Shown here piece by piece: positions 1-8,803 of a stretch of 64,000 nucleotides of DNA. The notes beneath the pieces were generated by a model. That model was given only the letters and a program-made list of their open reading frames with translations. It had not been told where the DNA came from and ran no database searches. Numbering within the stretch: the stretch's first letter is position 1; the number at the start of each line of letters is the position of its first letter. The stretch is from Sphingopyxis sp. BSN-002 (GTDB taxonomy: Bacteria; Pseudomonadota; Alphaproteobacteria; Sphingomonadales; Sphingomonadaceae): positions 682,001-746,000 of the forward strand of contig NZ_CP091804.1 in NCBI RefSeq assembly GCF_022024275.1, read 5' to 3'. The position numbers and the translations under genes are program-made.

Positions 1-565
1 GCGCTCGGTCGGCAAGCCCTTGCGCGGAGTCGAGATGCAGGTGGTCGATGAGGGCGGCAATCCCCTGCCCCCGCGCGAAATCGGCGAGATCGCGATCCGT
101 ACGCAGGCGAATATGCGCGAATATTGGGCACGGCCCGAAGCGACCGCGGAAACGATCGACGGCGACGGCTGGCTGCGCACCGGGGATGCCGGCTACACCG
201 ACGAAGGGGGCTATTTCTACCTCCACGACCGGGTGAAGGACATGATCATTTCGGGCGGCGAGAATGTCTATCCGGCCGAGGTCGAGAATGCGATCTACGG
301 CCACCCTGCCATCGCCGACGTCGCGGTGGTCGGCGTGCCCGACGACAAATGGGGCGAAGCGGTGAAGGCCTGCGTCGTCCTCCGCGAAGGCCAGAGCGCC
401 GACGCGAGCGAGATCATCGGCTGGGCGCGGACACGGATCGCGGGCTATAAATGCCCGAAGTCGGTCGACTTCATCCCCGCACTGCCGCGTAACCCGTCGG
501 GCAAGATCCTTCGCCGCGAACTACGCGCGCCCTATTGGGAAGGGCGCGAGCGGCAGATCAGCTAG
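1..565 (+). CDS. Acyl-CoA synthetase (AMP-forming), C-terminal part
   Basis: This is the 3' end of a gene that begins before the window; the frame is open from base 2. It should activate a carboxylic acid to its CoA thioester through an acyl-adenylate, in the cytoplasm. The visible part carries late ANL-superfamily motifs: WLRTGD, the hinge region YLHDRVKDMIISGGENVYPAEVE, seen here in pieces as DRVKDMI and GGENVYP, and the C-terminal NPSGKILRREL with the catalytic lysine. The tail length after this lysine is normal, so the end is intact. Its last 8 bases overlap the end of the convergent SDR gene. As the first gene of a region rich in acyl-CoA dehydrogenases and thiolases, it probably primes the substrate or a side-chain acid. 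The exact substrate cannot be read from the sequence. Confidence 0.93.
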   Translation, partial: RSVGKPLRGVEMQVVDEGGNPLPPREIGEIAIRTQANMREYWARPEATAETIDGDGWLRTGDAGYTDEGGYFYLHDRVKDMIISGGENVYPAEVENAIYGHPAIADVAVVGVPDDKWGEAVKACVVLREGQSADASEIIGWARTRIAGYKCPKSVDFIPALPRNPSGKILRRELRAPYWEGRERQIS

Positions 566-1370
566 CTTGCAGCTTCGCCATCGCCGCGCCGACTGCGGCG
601 GCGATGTCGTGCTCCTGCGGATTGCCGCGCAACGCGAGCCCGCCATTGGGCTGCAAATTCTCGCCGGTCACGAACGCCTCGTCGCTCGCCAGCCACAAGC
701 ATGCGTTGGCGACATCCTGCGACGTGTTGAGCCGCCCCAGCGGATAGCGCGGCAGGAAGGCATCGACGAGTCCCGGCGTCGCGAACGCGCCTTCGGTCAT
801 CGGCGACTCCGTAAAGGCCGGCGAAACGATATTCGCGCGAATGCCCGCCGCACCGAAGTCGTTGGCGACGCAGCGGATCAGCGCCTCCGACCCGGTCTTG
901 GTGCCGATATAGGCCGCGTGATTGCTGATCGGCGACCGCGTCGTCGCCGACGAGATCTGGATGATCGACCCGCCGCTCGGATCGTTCGCCAGCATCGCGC
1001 CGACGAACGCCTGCAGGAAATGATGCACGCCGGTGAATTGCAGCGCGACGATGCTCGCGAGTTCCTCCTCGGTCACGTCGAGCAAGGGCTTGAGCAGCCC
1101 CCAGCCGCTGGCGTTCAATGCGACGTCGACCCCGCCCATCTTCGCCTTCGCCGCATCGGCGAGCGCGAAGACCGACGCCTTGTCGGTGATATCGCAGAGC
1201 GCCGCATGGCCGCCGATCTCGGCCGCAAGCACATCGAGCGGTTCGGCCTTGCGCCCCGCGACCATCACCGTCGCGCCCTCGCGCGCGAACAGCCGCGCGG
1301 TCACCTGCGCCATATTTCCCGTCGATGCCGCGCCGATGATGACGGCGCGCTTGCCGACCAGCCTGCCCAT
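558..1370 (-). CDS. SDR family NAD(P)-dependent oxidoreductase
   Basis: A 270-residue short-chain dehydrogenase/reductase, the usual length for classical SDRs, which oxidise or reduce hydroxyl/keto groups. The N-terminal Rossmann strand reads VIIGAASTGNMAQ, so the usual TGxxxGxG loop is altered at its third glycine. The catalytic YxxxK is present as YIGTKTG, preceded by a serine stretch (ISSATTRSP). The C-terminal TGENLQPNGGLALRG resembles the usual tail. It lies downstream of the CurA-like reductase gene with a 12-base gap, so the two are probably cotranscribed on the minus strand. The start has an AAGGAGGTCGAC-type ribosome site just upstream. A hydroxyacyl-CoA or sterol-alcohol dehydrogenase role is plausible but unproven. 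Confidence 0.9.
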   Translation of the reverse strand: MGRLVGKRAVIIGAASTGNMAQVTARLFAREGATVMVAGRKAEPLDVLAAEIGGHAALCDITDKASVFALADAAKAKMGGVDVALNASGWGLLKPLLDVTEEELASIVALQFTGVHHFLQAFVGAMLANDPSGGSIIQISSATTRSPISNHAAYIGTKTGSEALIRCVANDFGAAGIRANIVSPAFTESPMTEGAFATPGLVDAFLPRYPLGRLNTSQDVANACLWLASDEAFVTGENLQPNGGLALRGNPQEHDIAAAVGAAMAKLQAS

Positions 1371-1382
1371 GTCGACCTCCTT

Positions 1383-2381
1383 TTAAAGCTTCAAAAGTTG
1401 CTTGCCGCGGTTCTGGCCGCTGAACAGGCGCTTCAGCGTATCGGGCGCATTTTCGAACCCGTGCTGCACATCTTCGCGATAGTTCAGCCGGCCATCGAGC
1501 ACGAAGCCCTCCAGCCGCTTGCGGATCTCGGGAAACTCGCTCGCCCAGTCGAGCACGATGAAGCCCGCCATCGAGCCCCGGCGAAAGATCAGGTTGAAAT
1601 AATTCTGCGGTCCCGCGGGCAGCGTCCCCATCTCGTAGCGGCTGATCCCGCCGCACACCGCGACGCGCGCGCCGGTCGCGATCTCGCCGAGCATGTCGTT
1701 GAGGATCTTGCCCCCGACATTGTCGAAGATGACGTTCACGCCGCCGGGGCAATGTTCCTTGATCTGGCCGCGGACATTGTCGGCCTTGTAATCGATCGCC
1801 GCGTCGTAACCGGCCTCCTCGACGAGCCAGCGACACTTGTCCTCGCCACCCGCGATGCCGACCGCGCGGCACCCCGCGATCTTCGCGAGCTGGCCGACGA
1901 CCGATCCCGTCGCCCCCGCCGCACCCGACACCAGCACCGTGTCGCCCGCGACCGGGCGCCCGACCTTGAACAGCCCGCAATAGGCGGTGACCCCTGTGGT
2001 CCCGAGCACCGACAGCATCGCGGTCGGCGGCAATTGCGTGTCGATCTTCACCAGCCCCTCGCCGTTCGACAGGTGCCATTCGGTCCAGCCGGTCGATCCC
2101 ATGACGAGGTCGCCGGCCGCAAAGCCTGGATGGTTGCTCTCGACGACTTCGCTGATCCCGCTGCCGCGCATCACGTCGCCGATCGCCATCGGTGCGACAT
2201 AGTCGGCGATATTTTCCATCCAGCCCTTCTGCGCCGGATCGAAGCCGAGATAGAGCGTCTTCAGCAGCAGTTCGCCCGCGCCCGGCGCGCCGATGTCGGT
2301 TTCGACGAGCCGGAAATCGCCATCCTCGATCCCGCGCCCGCGCGGATGTCCGTTCAGCAGCCACTGGCGCGATGTCGGCAT
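1383..2381 (-). CDS. CurA-like NADP-dependent oxidoreductase (MDR superfamily)
   Basis: A 332-residue zinc-independent medium-chain reductase of the prostaglandin-reductase / CurA / leukotriene B4 12-hydroxydehydrogenase type, which reduces the double bond of enones using NADPH. The N-terminus (RQWLLNGHPRG, then DPAQKGWM) is typical of this family. The nucleotide-binding motif is VSGAAGATGSVVGQLA, and the distal IIFDNVGGKILND segment is also characteristic. A paralogue of the same family lies at 4633-5649, on the other side of the molybdopterin oxidoreductase. The ATG at 2381 has a GGGGAGAG ribosome site. It probably shares a divergent promoter region with the oxidoreductase gene at 2497. Confidence 0.92.
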   Translation of the reverse strand: MPTSRQWLLNGHPRGRGIEDGDFRLVETDIGAPGAGELLLKTLYLGFDPAQKGWMENIADYVAPMAIGDVMRGSGISEVVESNHPGFAAGDLVMGSTGWTEWHLSNGEGLVKIDTQLPPTAMLSVLGTTGVTAYCGLFKVGRPVAGDTVLVSGAAGATGSVVGQLAKIAGCRAVGIAGGEDKCRWLVEEAGYDAAIDYKADNVRGQIKEHCPGGVNVIFDNVGGKILNDMLGEIATGARVAVCGGISRYEMGTLPAGPQNYFNLIFRRGSMAGFIVLDWASEFPEIRKRLEGFVLDGRLNYREDVQHGFENAPDTLKRLFSGQNRGKQLLKL

Positions 2382-2436
2382 CGATACTCTCCCCTTTATC
2401 GCCGTCGAAACTGCGCCCGCGTGCCGCGACCAGCCA

Positions 2437-2463
2437 CCGCCAAAAGTGCCAGTCGATTGGCGG
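2437..2463. promoter_or_regulatory. Inverted repeat in the divergent promoter region
   Basis: CCGCCAA at 2437-2443 is matched exactly by TTGGCGG at 2457-2463 around a 13-base spacer. It lies midway in the 115-base gap between the divergent CurA-like gene and the molybdopterin oxidoreductase gene, where an operator would be expected. No second copy was seen in the window, so the regulator is unknown. Confidence 0.35.
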
Positions 2464-2496
2464 CCGCCGCGGCCTAGGGTGTCATCAGGGAGAGAG

Positions 2497-4623
2497 ATGA
2501 TGCCCGAGGTCCGCCGCAGTTTTTGCCGCTTCTGTCACGCCAATTGCGCGATGCTCGTCACCGTCGACGAGGGCCGCGTCACCAAGGTCCAGGGCGACGC
2601 CAGCGACCCGGTGTTCGGCGGCTACACCTGTATCAAGGGTCGCCAGCTTGCCGAGGCGCACAACGGCCCGCAGCGGCTGACGGTGTCGCAGAAGCGCGTC
2701 GATGGTACGTTCACCGACATCGCGATGGACACCGCGCTCGATGAGATCGGCGCGAAGCTCGCCGCGATCATCGCCGAGCACGGCCCGCATGCGGTCGCCA
2801 TCTACGGCGGCACCTACGCGTTTCAGAACAGCGCCGGGGTCGGCAGCGCGATGGCGTTCGCGCAGGGGCTCGGCACGCGCAACATCTATACCTCGGTGAC
2901 GCTCGACCAGCCCGCGAAAGTCTATACGACGATGCGCTACGGCAGCTGGATGGGCGGGATGCACACCTTTGCCGAGGCCGACGTCGCCTTCTTCATCGGC
3001 AACAACCCGATCGTCTCGCATTACGGCCCGCCGGGCGGCCTGCCGCCCTTCTCGCCCTCGCGGCGCCTGCGCGACGCCCTCGAAGGCGGGCTCAAACTGA
3101 TCGTCGCCGACCCGCGTCAGAGCGACGTCGCGGCGCTCGCGCATATCCACCTGCCCGTCCGCCCGGGCGAAGACCCCGCGCTGCTTGCGGGGATCATCAA
3201 CGTGATCTTGTCCGGGGGCCTCTACGACAAGGCGTTCGTCCAGCGCTATGTCGACGGCCTCGACGAGTTGCAGCGCGCGGTCGCGGGCTTCACCCCCGAC
3301 GTCGCGGCGGCGCGCGCGGGGGTCGAGGAAAGCCAGCTCGTCGCCGCCGCGCGGATGTTCGCGAATGGCACCAAGGGTGTCGTCTCGACCGGCACCGGCC
3401 CCGAGATGGCGGGCAACGGCACGCTCACGCAGTATCTGGTCTCGTCGCTCAACATCATCTGCGGGCGCTTCTGCCGCGAGGGCGAGAAGAGCTCGATCCC
3501 GCGCGTCTTCACCCCTGTCACGCCGCGCCGCGCGCAGGTCGCGCCGCCGATGGCGCTCTATGGCGAGGGCTTCCCCGCTTCGCGCATCCGCGGCCTCACC
3601 CACCTCGGCATGGAGATGCCGTGCAACGTCCTCGCCGACGAGATGCTGACGCCGGGCGAAGGCCAGGTGCGTGCGCTGATCGTGATCGGCGGTAACCCCG
3701 TGGTCGCCTTCCCCGATCAGGACAAGATGACGCGCGCGATCGACGGGCTGGAGCTGCTCGTCTCGATCGACGTCAACGCCGAGTCCGCAACCGCGAAACG
3801 CGCCGACTATATCCTCGCGCCCAAGATGTGCCTCGAGCGCGAGGACATCAGCAACCTTTCCGAATGGTGGTACGAAATCCCCTACGCCCGCTATACCGAG
3901 GCGATGATCGAAGCGCCCGAGGGGCTGCTCGAGGAGTGGGAGATGCTCTGGGAACTCGCGCACCGGATCGGCACCGGCATGCCGCTTGCGGGCGGCGCCT
4001 GCCCGATGGACGAACGGCCCACGAAAGAGGCCTTCCTCGACCTGATGGTCGCAGGCTGCACGGTGGCGCCGAGCAAGGTACGCAGCGACACCGTCGACGG
4101 AAAGGCGGTGATCTATGCCGACCTCCACCCGGTCGTGGAGCCGGGCGATCCCGACGCGCCCGGCCGTTTCGACATCTCGGTCGGCGGTATGCCCGACCAG
4201 CTCATTGCCTATGGCAGCGCCGACCAGCCGACCCCCGAATTTCCCTGGCGCATGGTCTCACGGCGCAGCCGCCACCGCTTCAACTCGACCGGGCAGAACC
4301 TGCCAGCGCTCCGTGCAAAGCGGACGACAAATCCCGCCTTTCTCCATCCCGACGATCTGGCGCTGATCCCCTGCGCCGACGGCGACACCGTCCGCATCCG
4401 CTCGGCGGCAGGCGAAATCGTCGCGGTCGCGCGCGCGGCGGAGAATATGCGCCCCGGCGTCGTGTCGATGGCGCATGCCTTCGGCGGCCCCGACATCGGC
4501 GCCGACGGCGTGCATGAGCATGGCGCCTCGACCAACCGCCTCGTCAGCGAGAGCGTGTCCTACGACCCCATCACCGGCCAGTCGCTGCAAAGCGCGATCC
4601 CGGTGTCCATCGTCCCCGCCTGA
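2497..4623 (+). CDS. Molybdopterin (bis-MGD) oxidoreductase with N-terminal 4Fe-4S site
   Basis: A 708-residue member of the DMSO-reductase superfamily. Cysteines 10, 13, 17 and 45 (CRFCHANC, then YTCIKGR) form the N-terminal 4Fe-4S site. The central part has FFIGNNPIVSHYG and the cofactor-contacting VIGGNPVVAFPD. The C-terminal dinucleotide-binding domain ends around FGGPDIGADGVHEHG. There is no Tat signal: the cluster cysteines start 10 residues from the N-terminus, so the enzyme should be cytoplasmic. Tandem ATGs at 2497 and 2500 follow GGGAGAG; spacing slightly favours 2500. It could hydroxylate, dehydrogenate or reduce a substrate of the surrounding catabolic genes; the reaction is not evident. 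A second, divergent member lies at 29543. A MobA for the guanylated cofactor is encoded at 54847. Confidence 0.92.
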   Translation: MMPEVRRSFCRFCHANCAMLVTVDEGRVTKVQGDASDPVFGGYTCIKGRQLAEAHNGPQRLTVSQKRVDGTFTDIAMDTALDEIGAKLAAIIAEHGPHAVAIYGGTYAFQNSAGVGSAMAFAQGLGTRNIYTSVTLDQPAKVYTTMRYGSWMGGMHTFAEADVAFFIGNNPIVSHYGPPGGLPPFSPSRRLRDALEGGLKLIVADPRQSDVAALAHIHLPVRPGEDPALLAGIINVILSGGLYDKAFVQRYVDGLDELQRAVAGFTPDVAAARAGVEESQLVAAARMFANGTKGVVSTGTGPEMAGNGTLTQYLVSSLNIICGRFCREGEKSSIPRVFTPVTPRRAQVAPPMALYGEGFPASRIRGLTHLGMEMPCNVLADEMLTPGEGQVRALIVIGGNPVVAFPDQDKMTRAIDGLELLVSIDVNAESATAKRADYILAPKMCLEREDISNLSEWWYEIPYARYTEAMIEAPEGLLEEWEMLWELAHRIGTGMPLAGGACPMDERPTKEAFLDLMVAGCTVAPSKVRSDTVDGKAVIYADLHPVVEPGDPDAPGRFDISVGGMPDQLIAYGSADQPTPEFPWRMVSRRSRHRFNSTGQNLPALRAKRTTNPAFLHPDDLALIPCADGDTVRIRSAAGEIVAVARAAENMRPGVVSMAHAFGGPDIGADGVHEHGASTNRLVSESVSYDPITGQSLQSAIPVSIVPA

Positions 4624-4632
4624 GGAGTTTTC

Positions 4633-5649
4633 ATGCCCGACAACCGCCGCTTCCTGCTGACCCGCCGCCCCAATGGCGAGCCCGTGCAGGACGACTTCTC
4701 GCTCGTGACCGAACCGACGCCCGAGCTCGCCGACGGCGAGTTTCTGATCCGCAACCATTATGCATCGCTCGACCCCGCAATCCGCGGCTGGATGGACGAT
4801 GCGCCGAGCTATATGCCGCCGATCCCGCTCGGCGCGCCGGTGCGTGCCTCGACCGTCGGCATCGTCGAGGCGAGCAAGGCCGAGGGCTTCGCACCCGGCC
4901 AATGGGTGATGGGCCTCAACGGGATCGAGGATTATTCGGTCGGCACCGTCGGCGGCTTCACCCAGCCGATCGACGCATCGCTCGTCCCGTCGGTGACCAA
5001 CTATCTCTCGGTCCTCGGCGCGGTCGGGATGACCGCCTATTTCGGTTATATCGACGTCTGCGAACCCAAACCCGGCGACGTCGTGCTCGTTACCGGCGCG
5101 GCGGGTGCAGTCGGTTCGCTCGTCGGGCAGATCGCGAATATCAAGGGCGCGAGCAAGGTCATCGGCATCGCGGGCGGACCCGAGAAATGCGCGAAACTCA
5201 TCGATCGCTACTGCTTCGACGCCGCGATCGACTATCGCGGCAAGGACCTCGCCGCGCTCACCGATGCGATCCGCGCCGAGGCGCCCGACGGCGTCGACAT
5301 CATCTTCGAGAATGTCGGCGGCGACATCCTCGACGCGGGCCTCAACAATCTGCGTGACGGCGCGCGCATCGGCCTCTGCGGCCTGATCAGCGAGTATAAC
5401 AGCGTCGAAAAGATCGGCGCGCGCAACATCTGGCAGCTCATCGTCCACCGCGCCTCGATCCGCGGGCTGCTCGTCGCCGACTATATCGCGCGCTTCGCCG
5501 AGGGTGGAGCCGAGATGGGGGGCTGGCTGCAACAGGGCAAACTCATCGCCGACGAGCATGTCGACGAGGGGATCGAGAACAGTTTCGACGCCTTCATGCG
5601 GCTGTTCGCCGGGAGCAACCAGGGCAAGATGATCCTGAAGATCGCATGA
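4633..5649 (+). CDS. CurA-like NADP-dependent oxidoreductase, second copy
   Basis: A 338-residue paralogue of the reductase at 1383-2381, starting 10 bases after the molybdopterin enzyme, with a GAGG ribosome site. It shows the family N-terminus (RRFLLTRRPNGEP, then SLDPAIRGWMDD), the NADPH-binding motif VTGAAGAVGSLVGQIA and the IIFENVGGDILDAG segment. No zinc ligands are seen, as expected for enone/quinone-type reductases. The two copies flanking a molybdopterin enzyme suggest they act on related alpha,beta-unsaturated intermediates. Its stop overlaps the next start (ATGA), so the genes are translationally coupled. Confidence 0.92.
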   Translation: MPDNRRFLLTRRPNGEPVQDDFSLVTEPTPELADGEFLIRNHYASLDPAIRGWMDDAPSYMPPIPLGAPVRASTVGIVEASKAEGFAPGQWVMGLNGIEDYSVGTVGGFTQPIDASLVPSVTNYLSVLGAVGMTAYFGYIDVCEPKPGDVVLVTGAAGAVGSLVGQIANIKGASKVIGIAGGPEKCAKLIDRYCFDAAIDYRGKDLAALTDAIRAEAPDGVDIIFENVGGDILDAGLNNLRDGARIGLCGLISEYNSVEKIGARNIWQLIVHRASIRGLLVADYIARFAEGGAEMGGWLQQGKLIADEHVDEGIENSFDAFMRLFAGSNQGKMILKIA

Positions 5650-6422
5650 CGGGATCGCGCCGCCTTCTCGTCCTTTCGGGCGGCCACCCCTATGAAGCCG
5701 AACCCTTCGCCGACCTGCTCGCAAGCTTCACCGGCTGGACGGTCACGCATCTGATCCATCCCGAGGCCGAAACCGCCGTCGCAGCAGGCGCGGCGGCGGG
5801 GGTCGATGCGATTCTCTTTTACGACATGCCGGGTTACAGCTTCGGCGACGGCAAGGCGGCGACGCGCCCGCCTTCCTGGACGTACCGGCGCGCGATCACC
5901 GACCATTTCGCGCGCGGCGGCGGCGCGGTCGCGATGCATCATGCGATCGCGGGCTGGGCCGAATGGCCCGAATGGGCGGAAATGATCGGGGGGCGCTTCC
6001 TTTACGCCCCCGGCGAGGCCAATGGCGAAACCCATCTCGACTCGGGCTACCGACACGACGTGCGCTACGACGCGGTCGTCCTCGACCCCGATCATCCGGT
6101 GACGGCGGGCCTGCCACCGCGCTTTCCGCTCTGCGACGAACTCTATCTCGCGCCGGTGTGGGGTGCCGCCAAGCCCCTGCTCCGCGCCGATCACGCCTTC
6201 GTCCGCGACAATTTCTATTCGGCATCGCAGGCCGTGGCGGGACGCATGTTCAGTAACGACGGCTGGAATCATCGCCCCGAAAGCGACCTGATAGCGTGGG
6301 AAAAGCCCGTCGGCACGGGCCGCCTCGTCTATCTTCAGCCGGGCGACGGACCCGCGGCCTATGCCGATCCGAACCTCCGCCGGTTCCTCTCCAATGCGCT
6401 TGCCCATGTCGCGGCCGCCTAA
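5646..6422 (+). CDS. ThuA-like domain protein
   Basis: A 258-residue protein of the trehalose-utilisation (ThuA) / class I glutamine-amidotransferase-like fold. It opens with a strand and turn (RRLLVLSGGHPYEAEPF), continues with DAILFYDMPG, and has the typical GGGAVAMHHAIAGW segment, in which ThuA proteins carry a conserved histidine. The late YLQPGDGPAAYADPNLRRFL end is also family-like. ThuA-like proteins near oxidoreductases are thought to act on sugars or sugar-like rings; here the gene lies between CurA-like and P450 genes, so a role in modifying a polycyclic or lactone intermediate is only a guess. The start overlaps the preceding stop. Confidence 0.85.
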   Translation: MTGSRRLLVLSGGHPYEAEPFADLLASFTGWTVTHLIHPEAETAVAAGAAAGVDAILFYDMPGYSFGDGKAATRPPSWTYRRAITDHFARGGGAVAMHHAIAGWAEWPEWAEMIGGRFLYAPGEANGETHLDSGYRHDVRYDAVVLDPDHPVTAGLPPRFPLCDELYLAPVWGAAKPLLRADHAFVRDNFYSASQAVAGRMFSNDGWNHRPESDLIAWEKPVGTGRLVYLQPGDGPAAYADPNLRRFLSNALAHVAAA

Positions 6423-6497
6423 CGAAATTGTGCATCGCGCGGGGGGAGCGGCTGCATATAGTTGCGCGTATAAAGAGAAGATCGAGGGAAGAGGCGC

Positions 6498-7745
6498 GTG
6501 AACGATATCGCCGCAAGCAGTTTTTTCGACCCGCAGGTGATCGCGGACCCGTTCGACTATTATCGCGCGTGGATGCCGAAGAGCCCCGTCGTGCAATTGT
6601 CACCCGGCATGTTCCTCGTCCTCTCCTATGAGCTTTGTTCGCAGGCGACGGGCGACGTCGAGACCTTCTCGAACAATTTTCAGGGCACGCTGTCGGGCGC
6701 GATGGCGGAGGATGGCGACGTGTCGGCGATCCTTGCCGAGGGCTGGCCACAGGTAGACACGCTGCTTACCGCCGATCCGCCAACGCACACGCGCTTCCGC
6801 AAGCTCGTCAACCTCGCTTTCTCGATGAAGCGCGTCGCCGCGATCGAAGAGGATATGCGCGGGGTCGTCGCCGGGCTGATCGACCGCATGGCCGAAAAGG
6901 GCGAGGCCGATTTCGTCCGCGACTTCGGCATTCCCTTGCCCGTCGCGATGATCGCGAGCCAGATCGGCATGACCAAGGACGATCTGGACAAAGTGAAGCG
7001 CTGGTCGGACGCCTTCGTCGACCGGCTCGGACGGATGATCCCCAAGGAGCGCGAGCTCGAATGCGCGCGCGAGGTGGTCGAATTCCAGCATTTCGTGAAA
7101 GCGAAGATCGACGAGCGCCGCGCGAACCGCACCGACGACCTGCTGTCCGACCTCGTCCATGCCGAGGTCGATGGCGAACGCCCGCTCGAGGATGCCGAAA
7201 TCCTGTCGATCATGCAGCAACTGATGGTCGCCGGAAACGAGACGACGACCTCGGCGCTGGCGGGCGGACTGCTCCAGCTGATCGAGAATCCCGATCAGAT
7301 GGCTAAAGCTGTTGCCGCCGCCGACAACGGCAACGAGCGCGCGATCATCAACCTCGTCGAGGAGGTGCTCCGCATCGAGAGTCCGACCGCGGGGATGTGG
7401 CGCATGGTGCTGAAGGATGCCGAGCTTAGCGGGATGAATATCCCCAAGGGCGCGATGGTTCAGCTCCGCTATGCTGCGGCGAACCGCGACCCGGCCAAAT
7501 ACCCCGATCCCGATCGTTTCGACATCGAGCGCGCCAACGCGCGCAGTCACCTCGCCTTCGGCAAGGGCATCCATATGTGCGTAGGCAATATGCTGAGCCG
7601 CAAGGAAATGGCGGTCGCCTACTCCGAACTGCTGAAGCGACTGACCGACTTCCGCGTCGCCGAGGGGCACACGCCGAGCTGGCCGCCGAACATGCTGCTG
7701 CGCGGGCTCACCACCCTGCCGATCACCTTCGAGCGCCGCGCATGA
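6498..7745 (+). CDS. Cytochrome P450
   Basis: A 415-residue bacterial class I-type P450 that would insert oxygen into a C-H bond. The oxygen-activating helix reads VAGNETTTSALAGG around residues 241-254. The ExxR motif is EEVLRIESPT, and the heme-binding loop FGKGIHMCVG places the thiolate at Cys361. No membrane anchor is seen, so it is soluble. The start is GTG at 6498, supported by GGGAAGAGG 4-12 bases upstream. No ferredoxin or ferredoxin reductase gene is in the window, so electrons must come from partners encoded elsewhere. It overlaps the following acyl-CoA dehydrogenase start by four bases (ATGA) and probably begins the side-chain oxidation sequence. Confidence 0.95.
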   Translation: MNDIAASSFFDPQVIADPFDYYRAWMPKSPVVQLSPGMFLVLSYELCSQATGDVETFSNNFQGTLSGAMAEDGDVSAILAEGWPQVDTLLTADPPTHTRFRKLVNLAFSMKRVAAIEEDMRGVVAGLIDRMAEKGEADFVRDFGIPLPVAMIASQIGMTKDDLDKVKRWSDAFVDRLGRMIPKERELECAREVVEFQHFVKAKIDERRANRTDDLLSDLVHAEVDGERPLEDAEILSIMQQLMVAGNETTTSALAGGLLQLIENPDQMAKAVAAADNGNERAIINLVEEVLRIESPTAGMWRMVLKDAELSGMNIPKGAMVQLRYAAANRDPAKYPDPDRFDIERANARSHLAFGKGIHMCVGNMLSRKEMAVAYSELLKRLTDFRVAEGHTPSWPPNMLLRGLTTLPITFERRA

Positions 7746-8803
7746 ATTTCGACCTCGACGAAGACCAGCAGCTCACGCGCGACATGGTCGGCCGCTTTCT
7801 CGGCCCGGTCGACATTGCGGCGCGGCACGCGATGCGGAAGGCCGAAGGCGGTTATCCCCGCACGCGTTGGCAAGAGATTGCCGACCTTGGCTTGCTGGCG
7901 CTCCCCGCCCCCGAAGCGATGGGCGGCATCGGCGGGACGATGGTCGATCTCGCGCTCGTTGCGGAGGCGCTCGGCAAGGGCGTCGCGATCGATCCCTGGC
8001 TCGAAAATGGCGTGCTGCCGATCCGGCTGGCGACGGCAGCGGGCGATCATGCACTCGTCGCCGACCTGACCATCGGCGCGCAATTCGCCGCGGTCGCTTT
8101 CGCTGAACCGGGTCGCCGATACGAAACCGAAGCCGTCGGCACCAAGGCCGAAGACGACCGGATCACCGGCGCCAAGACCTTCGTCCTCGGCGCACCGCTC
8201 ACCGACACGCTGCTGGTCACGGTTGCGGGCGACAAGCTCGCCAAAATCGCGATGGGCGCCGCCGGTGTCGTCAGGCGGGATTATCCAGTCATCGACGGTT
8301 CGAACGCTGCCACAATCGACCTGCATCGTGCTTCGGCCGACCTGCTTGAACTGCCCGAAGCCAGGTTCCAGCGCGTCATCGGCGACGTCCGCATGCTCGC
8401 CGCCGCCGAAATGGTCGGGCTCGCGCAGACAATGTTCGACGACACGCTGGCCTATGTCGGCGAGCGCCAGCAATTCGGCGCCGCGATCGGCAGCTTTCAG
8501 GCCCTCCAGCACCGGCTCGTCGAATGCTATGCCGCGCTCGAACAGGCGCGCTCGATGATGCTGCGCACGGCGATGCTCGATCCCACGACCGACGATGCGA
8601 ACTGGCCGCGGATCGCCGCCGGCGCCAAGGCCTTCGTCGGCGAAGCGACGACAAAGATCGGGCTCGAGGCAGTGCAGATGCACGGCGGCATGGGGCAAAC
8701 CGACGAGCTCGCGATCGGCCATGCGCTGAAACGCGTGATGCTGCTCGACAAAGTGTTCGGCGATCAGGACCATTGCCTGCGCAGCTATGCGAGGGCCGCA
8801 TGA
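7742..8803 (+). CDS. Acyl-CoA dehydrogenase, short form (probable heteromer partner)
   Basis: A 353-residue acyl-CoA dehydrogenase, shorter than the usual 380-400. It starts MNFDLDEDQQL, overlapping the P450 stop. The middle domain is compact and lacks a clear T-E-P-x-x-G-S-D-type substrate loop (it reads AFAEPGRRYET). The C-terminus has ERQQFGAAIGSFQALQH and QMHGGMGQTDELAIGH. In actinobacterial sterol catabolism two unlike dehydrogenase subunits (ChsE-type) form one heterotetramer; pairing this short protein with the 402-residue protein at 10345 would fit that pattern. This is inferred from length and gene order. Confidence 0.92.
   Translation: MNFDLDEDQQLTRDMVGRFLGPVDIAARHAMRKAEGGYPRTRWQEIADLGLLALPAPEAMGGIGGTMVDLALVAEALGKGVAIDPWLENGVLPIRLATAAGDHALVADLTIGAQFAAVAFAEPGRRYETEAVGTKAEDDRITGAKTFVLGAPLTDTLLVTVAGDKLAKIAMGAAGVVRRDYPVIDGSNAATIDLHRASADLLELPEARFQRVIGDVRMLAAAEMVGLAQTMFDDTLAYVGERQQFGAAIGSFQALQHRLVECYAALEQARSMMLRTAMLDPTTDDANWPRIAAGAKAFVGEATTKIGLEAVQMHGGMGQTDELAIGHALKRVMLLDKVFGDQDHCLRSYARAA

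Noticed and set aside
562-2364. A 600-codon open frame on the minus strand over the SDR and CurA-like genes
   Set aside because: It is a shifted frame of the two recognised genes, rich in Arg/Gly/Ala with no motif; high GC leaves such frames open by chance.
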